Below, piece by piece: positions 1 through 5,755 of a stretch of 10,493 nucleotides of DNA (the stretch's first letter is position 1; the number at the start of each line of letters is the position of its first letter). A program made the translations under genes and the position numbers. The notes beneath the pieces are model-generated. The model saw only the letters and a list, made by a program, of their open reading frames with translations. It was not told where the DNA came from and did no database searches. The DNA is from CAYQDF01 sp964416175 (GTDB lineage: Bacteria > Chloroflexota > Anaerolineae > Anaerolineales > UBA4823): NCBI GenBank assembly GCA_964416175.1, contig CAYQDF010000110.1:1-10493 (forward strand), written 5' to 3'.

Positions 1-1158
1 GGTGTCCTCGACTCTCACTCCGAACCCACGCTCAGGATAATAAAGACCTGGTTCGATCGTCACGACGACCCCGGGAGAAAGCACGTCCAGGCTGGTGGCG
101 TAGAGTCCAAACCGGGGCAGTTCGTGCACATGCAGACCAACGCCGTGTCCCAATCCATGGACATATCCCTCCAGGGTTGCCGGATTGCTCCTGATTGTCG
201 GGTGACCTCGCGATTCGAAGAGTTCACAGGTTTTCTCCTGGTATTGGCGGCAAGGAGTATTGACTTTGAGTTCGCTGACAATTTGCCTGTACACAGAAAG
301 AACATCCTCGTAAACGGCCTGGATTTCATCAGGGGCGTAGCCCAAACACCATGTGCGGGTAAAATCGTAGAAATATCCACCACCTGCCTCGCACGGAAAT
401 ATGTCGAAGACGATGGATTTACCAAGCTGGAGCACCGCGTCTGAATCGCCGGTGCTGTGCGGAACCCCGGCATCTCTTCCTGTGGAGAAAATGATGCCTT
501 CCGGATCTTCCGCCCCTGCTTCGGTCAGCCAAAGTTTGATGTGTTTCTTAATATCCCCAACTGTCCAAGGAGTGCCATCATTCATGACCAGGATGTCATT
601 TCTCGCTTTTTGTGAGGCCAAAAGGTCCACTACTTTCCCTACGACGGAGGTGGTGATCTCCCCCATCTTACGGATGCTCTCGACTTCGTCCGTGTCTTTG
701 GTTGCCATTGCCTGCAAGAGAATTGAATCACCCAACTGGCCGACGACTTCGAGCTCAGGGAGTTGTTGCATCAGCCCGGAAAAAACAGCGAACGCGCTGC
801 CGGCGTCGATCCGCCCAAACAACCCGAGGCGACCCGATGTAATCTCGAGGTCCGCGAGCATCTTGCGATACCTGATGACTGTCGCCTTGAGCTGGTTATT
901 GCCTGCTTCTTTTAGGAGATCCTGCATGCGGTAATCGGCCAGGCTTTTCGTGGGTAGTCCGGTCTTACCAGCCTCGTCGCGTTCCATTGGATTGTAGAAA
1001 AGAACTGGGTCTTCGCCAGTTTTCTTGACCAGGTCGGCGTCTGTGAGATGCACCCTCCCCGTGAAATATGTCATCGCCGGATTGTGTAGGGCTGGGCCAG
1101 TAATGAGGATTGCATCCAGGTCCTGGGCCTGCATCAAGGTATCAAGGTCGGTGATCAT
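1..1158 (-). CDS. M24 family metallopeptidase (Xaa-Pro dipeptidase/aminopeptidase type), 3' end cut by window
   Basis: The minus frame is open from the ATG at 1158 to the window edge, giving 386 residues. The enzyme is expected to be a cytosolic two-metal peptidase that removes residues next to proline. Residues 1-135 fit a creatinase-type N-terminal domain, and about 150 onward fit the pita-bread catalytic fold. All five metal ligands of the family are visible: D252 (FDIFP), D265 (YDFTRTW), H338 (GLGHGVGLHVHE), E369 (TIEPGLYYP) and E384 (VRVEDT). Probably only the last few dozen residues are missing. The start is fixed by an AGGAG Shine-Dalgarno 5 nt upstream, inside the selA 3' end. The ATG overlaps the selA TGA (ATGA), which implies translational coupling. 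Family assignment is firm; exact substrate (dipeptidase or aminopeptidase P) cannot be told from sequence. Confidence 0.93.
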   Translation of the reverse strand, partial: MITDLDTLMQAQDLDAILITGPALHNPAMTYFTGRVHLTDADLVKKTGEDPVLFYNPMERDEAGKTGLPTKSLADYRMQDLLKEAGNNQLKATVIRYRKMLADLEITSGRLGLFGRIDAGSAFAVFSGLMQQLPELEVVGQLGDSILLQAMATKDTDEVESIRKMGEITTSVVGKVVDLLASQKARNDILVMNDGTPWTVGDIKKHIKLWLTEAGAEDPEGIIFSTGRDAGVPHSTGDSDAVLQLGKSIVFDIFPCEAGGGYFYDFTRTWCLGYAPDEIQAVYEDVLSVYRQIVSELKVNTPCRQYQEKTCELFESRGHPTIRSNPATLEGYVHGLGHGVGLHVHELPRFGLYATSLDVLSPGVVVTIEPGLYYPERGFGVRVEDT

Positions 1159-2540
1159 GAAAGCTCCTGAGGGATGTTTACTCGTGTTGTTTGCAGCAAC
1201 TGTTTCAACGCGGCTCTCAACGCCGGCTCCTGGTCCGGCAGTACGGTGCGGGGGTCCAGTACGACCCGATCCCTTTCAACCCGAGCGATAATCGGTGGAT
1301 CAGCCTGGCGGAGTTGGGAAAGAAGACGATCTGGATGGTCGGTCTCGAGCGCCAACATGTAGGTCGGCAGGGTCTCGCCAGGGAGGCTGCCCCCGCCAAC
1401 GGTGGATAGCCCGGGGATGATCTCGCCCGCGCCCAGCCAATCAATCCATTCGAGGACTCGGGTACGAATATCTTCCGGTTTCGTTGCAATCATCACCCAG
1501 ACGGGGATCTTGGCGACTGCATCACCGACCAGGTAGTGTGCCAGAGTAGCAGACAGCGCTGCCAGGCAGAGTTTATCTGCGCGTATGGCGCGCGTCAGGG
1601 GATGTTTTTTCAACTTGCTGACCAGATCCGCCTTCCCAACAATGATCCCGGCCTGTGGTCCGCCAAGGAGCTTATCGCCGGAGAAACACACCAGGTCGGC
1701 GCCGGCGGCGAGCGATTCCTGCACCATGGGCTCATGCGCAAGACCAAAATCTGCGGTGTCCAACACTGCCCCAGAACCAAGATCGTCCAGGAGGGGGACT
1801 CCGGCTTGATGGGCGACTCCGGCGATCTCGGCGAGAGAAGGCTCGCTCGTGAAACCCAGGATCTGGAAATTCGAGCGGTGGGCGCGCATCACCAGGCGGA
1901 TGGGCTGCGAAGAGATGGCATCCTGGTAATCACGCAGGTGGACACGATTGGTTGTCCCAACCTCAACCAGCTTCGCGCCAGACTGCTTCATCACATCCGG
2001 GACCCGGAATCCTCCCCCGATCTCGACCAGCTGGGAACGAGCGATCACTACCCGCCTGCGATTTGCTAAGGCAGTCAGGGTGAGCAGAACTGCTGCAGCA
2101 TTGTTGTTCACAACCAGGCCGGCCTCGGCACCTGTCAATCGAACCAGCTGAGATTCAATGTGACTGGTTCGCTCGCCGCGGCGTCCTGATTCCAGGTCGT
2201 ATTCCAGATTTGAGTAGCTGGAGGAAATAGATTGGAGCGCTGCATCCGCGTTCCGGCAAAGAGGCGAGCGCCCGAGATTTGTGTGCAGGATCACTCCCGT
2301 GGCGTTGATCACCTTACGCAGAGAGGGTGTTGTCCAAGATGAAAGGCGGCTTTCCACCTGATCAAGGACCGCCTGCTGCAAATCCGAAGGAGCGGGTAAG
2401 GGAAGGCCGGAGCGATATTCGTCCAGGACCATCCGAATGGCATCCAGCGTCAAACGCCGACCGTAGTTGGATAGCCAGCGAGACGCACGTGGTGTATTCA
2501 AGATGCGGTCGACGGAAGGAAGCTGACGGAGGTCTACCAT
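1155..2540 (-). CDS. selA: L-seryl-tRNA(Sec) selenium transferase (selenocysteine synthase)
   Basis: SelA is a PLP enzyme that converts seryl-tRNA(Sec) to selenocysteinyl-tRNA(Sec) with selenophosphate from SelD. From the ATG at 2540 it is 461 residues, the usual family length. The N-terminal tRNA-binding region is present (LRQLPSVDRIL, then a helix ending in MVLDEYR), which separates true SelA from shorter SelA-like PLP enzymes. The core shows VINATGVILHTNLGRSPL, VVNNNAAAVLLTL, LLDDLGSGAV and SGDKLLGGPQAG, whose K290 should form the Schiff base. I chose 2540 over an in-frame TTG at 2612 because SelA proteins begin close to this motif and the TTG would overlap the upstream gene. No Shine-Dalgarno is visible. 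It lies 19 nt after the upstream membrane-protein gene and overlaps the next one, so the three look like an operon. No selB, selC or selD occurs in the window. Confidence 0.94.
   Translation of the reverse strand: MVDLRQLPSVDRILNTPRASRWLSNYGRRLTLDAIRMVLDEYRSGLPLPAPSDLQQAVLDQVESRLSSWTTPSLRKVINATGVILHTNLGRSPLCRNADAALQSISSSYSNLEYDLESGRRGERTSHIESQLVRLTGAEAGLVVNNNAAAVLLTLTALANRRRVVIARSQLVEIGGGFRVPDVMKQSGAKLVEVGTTNRVHLRDYQDAISSQPIRLVMRAHRSNFQILGFTSEPSLAEIAGVAHQAGVPLLDDLGSGAVLDTADFGLAHEPMVQESLAAGADLVCFSGDKLLGGPQAGIIVGKADLVSKLKKHPLTRAIRADKLCLAALSATLAHYLVGDAVAKIPVWVMIATKPEDIRTRVLEWIDWLGAGEIIPGLSTVGGGSLPGETLPTYMLALETDHPDRLLSQLRQADPPIIARVERDRVVLDPRTVLPDQEPALRAALKQLLQTTRVNIPQELS
1164..1168 (-). promoter_or_regulatory. 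Ribosome binding site of the M24 peptidase gene
   Basis: AGGAG on the minus strand, 5 nt before the ATG at 1158 and inside the last codons of selA. It decides the start and supports coupled translation of the two genes. Confidence 0.75.
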
Positions 2541-2559
2541 CAAGGGGTCGTTGCAGTGA

Positions 2560-2952
2560 TCAGGGTTTCCACTGGCTGCGCTCTCTGAGCCGGAGCAATA
2601 TTTCGATAGCAATCAAACCGAGGGCCATCAGGAGTGCGAGGGCCGGGGTCAGCGCTCTTCCCAGTTGTAGCCAGGCGAGGGTTGGAAAGTAAATCCCGAT
2701 CCAGATTGCTTCTCTGAAGACCGCCCCATTGGTTGCCGGAGGCGACGAAGGGAAGCGCCGGTTTAAAAATGCGACCGCTGGCAGAGCGGTGCCGGTCAGA
2801 GCCAGTACGCTGAGAAAAAAGAACAGCCAGCGCGGCCCAACGGTTGGAATTGTAAAATTCACCAGGACAATCAGTCCGCTCCAGCCCAGCAGTGACAGGA
2901 TGATTGCAGCGGGTAGAAACGAACTTACCGGAGGGGAATTGCGCGTATCCAT
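2560..2952 (-). CDS. Small four-helix integral membrane protein of unknown function
   Basis: I cannot assign a function. From the ATG at 2952 it has 130 residues with hydrophobic segments at about 13-33, 41-64, 79-98 and 100-121, and a short basic tail (RLRERSQWKP). The two halves are joined by a proline-rich segment (NRRFPSSPPAT, 64-74). An upstream ATG at 3015 is in frame and would add 21 residues. I prefer 2952 because the added stretch is not conserved-looking, and because a TATAAT box lies 13 nt upstream of 2952, which would put the transcription start only a few bases before it. No Shine-Dalgarno precedes it. The reading frame is well kept, and it is the first gene of the operon leading into selA, 19 nt downstream. 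My impression that Anaerolineae carry similar small proteins is recall, not a search result. Confidence 0.72.
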   Translation of the reverse strand: MDTRNSPPVSSFLPAAIILSLLGWSGLIVLVNFTIPTVGPRWLFFFLSVLALTGTALPAVAFLNRRFPSSPPATNGAVFREAIWIGIYFPTLAWLQLGRALTPALALLMALGLIAIEILLRLRERSQWKP

Positions 2953-2960
2953 TGGTTGAA

Positions 2961-2989
2961 TTGCTATTATAACGTCAGTTCGGTATAAC
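2961..2989 (+). promoter_or_regulatory. Candidate plus-strand sigma-70 type promoter
   Basis: TTGCTA (2961-2966) and TATAAC (2984-2989) are separated by 17 bp, matching 4/6 and 5/6 of the consensus. It points toward the inverted-repeat-rich intergenic region and overlaps the opposing -10 box at 2966-2971. No plus-strand protein gene follows, so if real it would drive an RNA. Confidence 0.3.
2966..2971 (-). promoter_or_regulatory. -10 box (TATAAT) upstream of the membrane protein-selA-peptidase operon
   Basis: A perfect TATAAT on the minus strand, 13 nt before the ATG at 2952. No good -35 is found 16-18 nt upstream. If used, the 5' UTR would be about 6 nt. Confidence 0.45.
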
Positions 2990-2995
2990 CGCCGC

Positions 2996-3204
2996 TTCGA
3001 ATGCGTGACGGGCATCCCTGGAGTACCCGCGGGACATGTCTGAGCGGAACAGGGTCAAAGTTCCGCGCTTGCGAGGGAGCAGTCGCAGAAGCCCGCCGCT
3101 CCGCTCAGCGCGCTGGTTTGTTTTATCCCAAATTCATGCAATTATAACTAGAAAAAGAAGAAAACCCCGGTCAGACAGGATGAAACGCCTTGGCCGGGGT
3201 TTTT
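2996..3204 (+). ncRNA. Candidate structured RNA in the selA operon-dnaK intergenic region
   Basis: There is no convincing protein here, but several inverted repeats are packed together. GCGGAAC at 3044-3050 pairs with GTTCCGC at 3060-3066 (7 bp, 9-nt loop). Directly next to it, GCTTGCGA at 3067-3074 pairs with TCGC (3083-3086) and AAGC (3089-3092) around a 2-nt bulge. CTGAGCGGA at 3040-3048 is an exact inverse of TCCGCTCAG at 3100-3108 and could form an alternative closing stem. A TTTGTTTT run lies at 3117-3124, and the bidirectional terminator hairpin at 3161-3203 would end a plus transcript. A plus promoter candidate sits at 2961-2989. It matches no RNA family I recognise. The structure could equally belong to a minus-strand RNA or be a DNA feature. 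Confidence 0.25.
3151..3203 (-). terminator. Rho-independent terminator of dnaK
   Basis: CCGGGGTTTT (3194-3203) and AAAACCCCGG (3161-3170) form an exact 10-bp inverted repeat around a 23-nt loop. Read on the minus strand the stem is followed by a T-rich tail (TTTTCTTCTTTTTC), and it starts 20 nt after the dnaK stop. On the plus strand a T5 run also follows the stem, so it may work in both directions. Confidence 0.8.
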
Positions 3205-3223
3205 ATATCCCTAGTGTTCGAAC

Positions 3224-5125
3224 TTACGCATCGCGGAACTCGCCTTCGACGACTTCTCCTTCTCCTTCGTCGGCGGAGGCGGTTGCCCCGCTGCGTCCGT
3301 TACCACCCGGTGTGGCTGATTGGGCCTGGGCATAGATCTGCTGGCTGAGCGCATGGAAGGCGTTCTGCAATTCCTCTGTTCTCCGCTTGATTTGTTCTGT
3401 ATCCTCGGAATTAATGGTCTCCCTCAGGTCCTTGATTTTACCCTCGATGTTCTGGCGCTCGCCAGCCGGAATCTTATCACCGAGCTCGCGAAGGGCTTTT
3501 TCAGTCTGGTAAGCGATCGAATCAGCTGCGTTCCGGGCTTCGACGAGTGCCCGCCGCTTGCGGTCTTCGCTCTCGTGTTCGCGAGCTGCCTGCACCATCT
3601 GCTCGATTTCCTGTTTGGAGAGGTTGGTGGAGGCGGTGATCGTTACCTTTTGCTCTTTGCCCGTGGCTTTGTCGCGTGCAGTCACATTAAGGATTCCATT
3701 CGCATCGATATCGAAGGTGACTTCAATCTGCGGGATACCACGCGGCGCAGGGGGTATTCCTTCCAGGCGGAAGCGACCCAGACTCATGTTATCTGCCGCC
3801 ATGGGACGTTCGCCTTGCAGGATGTGGATATCTACTGCCGTCTGGTTGTCTTCAGCGGTCGAGAAGATTTCGGATTTCTTGACAGGGATGGTTGTGTTCC
3901 GCTCGATGAGCGTAGTCATGACACCACCCAATGTCTCCAGTCCCAGCGAAAGCGGTGTAACATCAAGCAGCAACACATCTTTGACCTGTCCTGCCAGCAC
4001 GCCAGCCTGGATTGCAGCGCCAACTGCAACAACCTCGTCAGGATTAACGCCCTTGTGTGGTTCCTTGTTTGTCAGCGAGCGGACCAGGTCTTGAACCATG
4101 GGCATGCGGGTCGCCCCGCCGACCAGCACCACTTCGTCTATGTCAGCTGTGGTGAGATTCGCATCCCTCAAAGCTGCGTTGAATGGCCCACGCAGACGTT
4201 CGACCAGATGTTCCGTGAGCTGTTCGAATTTCGATCGGCTCAGCTTCATCTGGAGATGTTTCGGACCGGAAGCATCTGCTGTGATGTATGGCAGATTGAT
4301 CTCTGTCTCCATCACGCTCGATAATTCAATCTTGGCTTTTTCCGCAGCTTCTCGCAGCCTCTGTAATGCCTGGCGGTCCTTCCGCAGGTCGATCCCCTGC
4401 TCGATCTGGAATTGATCAGCGACCCAATTCACGATGCATTCGTCCCAATCATCTCCGCCCAGGTGTGTATCGCCGTTCGTTGACTTTACTTCAATGACGC
4501 CCTCGCCGACTTCCAGGATCGAGACGTCGAAGGTGCCCCCACCCAAGTCGAAGACGAGAATGGTCTCGTTTTCCTTTTTATCGAGGCCATATGCCAGGGC
4601 GGCAGAAGTCGGCTCATTGATGATGCGCATAACATCCAGACCGGCGATTTTTCCGGCATCCTTCGTCGCCTGGCGCTGGCTGTCGTTAAAATATGCCGGG
4701 ACGGTAATCACTGCTTTTGTCACAGGTTCACCCAGGTAAGCTTCTGCATCCGCCTTCAATTTGCCGAGGATCATCGCTGAGATCTCCTGGGGGGTATACT
4801 CTTTGTGAGTAATCGGGATCCTTACCCGGGCATCCCCGGCAGGGCCGCGAGTCACCTCGTATGGGACCATCTTCCGTTCCGTTTCGACCTCTTCATACCG
4901 CCTGCCCATAAACCGCTTGATCGAATAAACAGTGTTCTCAGCGTTGATGATCGCCTGCCGCTTGGCTGTCTGACCAACCAGGCGTTCCCCAGTCTTGCTG
5001 AATCCAACAACCGAAGGCAACAGCCGAGAACCTTCTGCCGTTGGGATGACGGTCGGCTCACCGCCTTCGATTACAGCGACAACGCTGTTCGTCGTACCCA
5101 AGTCAATTCCGATGATCTTAGCCAT
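3224..5125 (-). CDS. dnaK: Molecular chaperone DnaK (Hsp70)
   Basis: DnaK is the cytosolic ATP-dependent Hsp70 that binds unfolded segments with DnaJ and GrpE. The protein has 633 residues, the normal length. The nucleotide-binding domain starts with IIGIDLGTTNSVVAVIEGG (residues 4-22) and shows INEPTSAALAYGL and VFDLGGGTFDVSIL. The interdomain linker DVLLLDV is at 383-389, followed by the substrate-binding domain and a helical lid. The tail is Gly/Ser-rich and acidic, ending EVVEGEFRDA. The start at 5125 is set by an AGAGGAG Shine-Dalgarno 7 nt upstream; a TTG two codons earlier is not needed. No grpE, dnaJ or hrcA lies next to it, and no CIRCE operator is present upstream. It therefore appears monocistronic, ending at the terminator at 3151-3203. 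Confidence 0.98.
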   Translation of the reverse strand: MAKIIGIDLGTTNSVVAVIEGGEPTVIPTAEGSRLLPSVVGFSKTGERLVGQTAKRQAIINAENTVYSIKRFMGRRYEEVETERKMVPYEVTRGPAGDARVRIPITHKEYTPQEISAMILGKLKADAEAYLGEPVTKAVITVPAYFNDSQRQATKDAGKIAGLDVMRIINEPTSAALAYGLDKKENETILVFDLGGGTFDVSILEVGEGVIEVKSTNGDTHLGGDDWDECIVNWVADQFQIEQGIDLRKDRQALQRLREAAEKAKIELSSVMETEINLPYITADASGPKHLQMKLSRSKFEQLTEHLVERLRGPFNAALRDANLTTADIDEVVLVGGATRMPMVQDLVRSLTNKEPHKGVNPDEVVAVGAAIQAGVLAGQVKDVLLLDVTPLSLGLETLGGVMTTLIERNTTIPVKKSEIFSTAEDNQTAVDIHILQGERPMAADNMSLGRFRLEGIPPAPRGIPQIEVTFDIDANGILNVTARDKATGKEQKVTITASTNLSKQEIEQMVQAAREHESEDRKRRALVEARNAADSIAYQTEKALRELGDKIPAGERQNIEGKIKDLRETINSEDTEQIKRRTEELQNAFHALSQQIYAQAQSATPGGNGRSGATASADEGEGEVVEGEFRDA

Positions 5126-5132
5126 AAGCAAA

Positions 5133-5139
5133 CTCCTCT
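5133..5139 (-). promoter_or_regulatory. Ribosome binding site of dnaK
   Basis: AGAGGAG on the minus strand, 7 nt before the ATG at 5125. It chooses that start over the TTG at 5131. I could not identify a convincing dnaK promoter further upstream; a TATGAT at 5166-5171 (minus) lacks a matching -35. Confidence 0.8.
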
Positions 5140-5280
5140 AACTGTTTGACATCTAATCTTCAGCGATCATACTGGAGGAATGCAAGAATCTTATTAACGA
5201 ATCGTCGGAAGGTGATCAGAATAGCTAGCAGGTAAATCCCTTCGGAGGAACCGAATTAACTGGATCTAAAGCCAAAAACG

Positions 5281-5302
5281 GAGTTTGATTCAGATCAATC
5301 TC
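5281..5302. promoter_or_regulatory. FNR/CRP-family-like operator palindrome
   Basis: The core at 5285-5298 is TTGAT-N4-ATCAA, an exact match to the FNR consensus. The symmetry extends outward to GAG at 5281-5283 and CTC at 5300-5302, with one mismatched pair. It lies about 160 bp upstream of the dnaK start and about 265 bp upstream of the predicted dnaA transcription start. The binding protein is not known. Confidence 0.4.
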
Positions 5303-5358
5303 CCTGAAAATATTAAATCTATATTTAACATTTGTGCCGGTTTTATCAGCGGATGGAG

Positions 5359-5372
5359 GAGGATTGATCCTC
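5359..5372. repeat. Palindrome GAGGAT-TG-ATCCTC
   Basis: An exact 6+6 bp inverted repeat with a 2-bp centre. It contains ATTGATC, which also occurs inverted at 5293-5299 and 5439-5445. Confidence 0.45.
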
Positions 5373-5419
5373 GACAGCATATATGGGAGGGAATCCGGAG
5401 ATGTTGCCAAGAGTGGGTC

Positions 5420-5444
5420 TTGATCGGCCAATACGAACGATCAA
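5420..5444. repeat. Inverted repeat TTGATCG / CGATCAA
   Basis: Exact 7-bp arms (5420-5426 and 5438-5444) around an 11-bp spacer. The right arm is part of a 10-mer GATCAATCTC (5439-5448) that also occurs at 5293-5302, in the FNR-like palindrome. Confidence 0.45.
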
Positions 5445-5525
5445 TCTCTGTGTCGAGTTTAATAATTCTTTAACAAAGGTAATCTTAAATTTTCAATTAT
5501 TTTTAGGATTCCGTAGGTTCCCAGC

Positions 5526-5555
5526 TTGATTTTCTCATCAGTTTTCTGCTAGAAT
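5526..5555 (+). promoter_or_regulatory. dnaA promoter
   Basis: TTGATT (-35, 5526-5531) and TAGAAT (-10, 5550-5555) are separated by 18 bp. The -10 is preceded by TGC, an extended -10 element, and an 82% A+T stretch lies just upstream (5457-5507). The predicted start is near 5562, leaving a leader of about 190 nt before dnaA. Confidence 0.6.
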
Positions 5556-5572
5556 GGTTGCGCTAGGAGGGC

Positions 5573-5640
5573 ACCATCGCCTGACTTAATTCGGTTCTGA
5601 ACAGGGGGAGGCGTGCAACGTAGGCGATGGTTTTCCTTTT
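5573..5640 (+). terminator. Terminator-like hairpin in the dnaA leader (possible attenuator or small RNA end)
   Basis: ACCATCGCCT (5573-5582) and AGGCGATGGT (5622-5631) form an exact 10-bp stem enclosing 39 nt, followed by TTTTCCTTTT. It sits 11 nt after the predicted transcription start and 116 nt before the dnaA ATG. A competing pairing, AGGCGTGC (5609-5616) with GCAC and GCCT at 5571-5574 and 5579-5582, is possible. No known riboswitch class was recognised. Confidence 0.4.
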
Positions 5641-5740
5641 ATCTAAATCAGGTTGCTTGAAAATTCCCTCGCCGGTGTTTGCGGTGCCAGGGAGGGGTTA
5701 CCCTTGCCGGATGATTTCGCATACCTTAAATCTGTTATCC

Positions 5741-5747
5741 AGGAGGT
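5741..5747 (+). promoter_or_regulatory. Ribosome binding site of dnaA
   Basis: AGGAGGT, a perfect Shine-Dalgarno, 8 nt before the ATG at 5756. It rules out the in-frame ATGs at 5627 and 5711. TTATCCAGG (5734-5742), a 7/9 match to the DnaA box, overlaps it. Confidence 0.85.
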
Positions 5748-5755
5748 ACGTCCAC

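Larger units (their letters stand above)
5142..5525. other. Divergent dnaK-dnaA intergenic region with palindromes and AT-rich segments
   Basis: No protein gene is supported here. The stretch holds seven GATC sites between 5165 and 5442, three separate palindromes (5281-5302, 5359-5372, 5420-5444), a small TTCGG/CCGAA hairpin at 5241-5255, and AT-rich segments at about 5306-5333 and 5457-5507 (the second about 82% A+T). These are features expected of control DNA or an origin. However, no cluster of DnaA boxes (TTATNCACA) is visible on either strand, so I do not call oriC. Confidence 0.6.

Noticed and set aside
3044..3092. Signal recognition particle RNA
   Set aside because: The segment AGGGAGCAG resembles part of the SRP domain IV loop, but the required GTCAGG partner and GGAA tetraloop context are missing, and a better alternative hairpin uses the same bases.
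2953..3223. selC (tRNA-Sec) or another tRNA near selA
   Set aside because: TTCGAAT at 2996-3002 looks like a T-loop, but only three pairs flank it. No acceptor stem, anticodon arm or long variable arm can be drawn on either strand.
3320..4324. Long plus-strand open frame of 334 codons opposite dnaK
   Set aside because: It lies wholly antisense to a perfectly conserved dnaK. Long antisense open frames opposite Hsp70 genes are a known by-product of codon use, and the translation is Cys/His-rich without family character.
5126..5300. CIRCE operator for HrcA control of dnaK
   Set aside because: No TTAGCACTC-N9-GAGTGCTAA or near match is present upstream of dnaK on either strand.
5142..5755. Chromosomal origin (oriC) between dnaK and dnaA
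   Set aside because: AT-rich stretches and GATC sites fit, but no cluster of TTATNCACA boxes exists on either strand; only single 6-7/9 matches such as TTATCCAGG. Left unresolved, since GC skew would be needed.
5627..5755. N-terminal extension of DnaA by 43 residues from ATG 5627
   Set aside because: The added sequence does not resemble DnaA domain I. The ATG lies in the terminator-like stem, and a perfect AGGAGGT sits 8 nt before ATG 5756.
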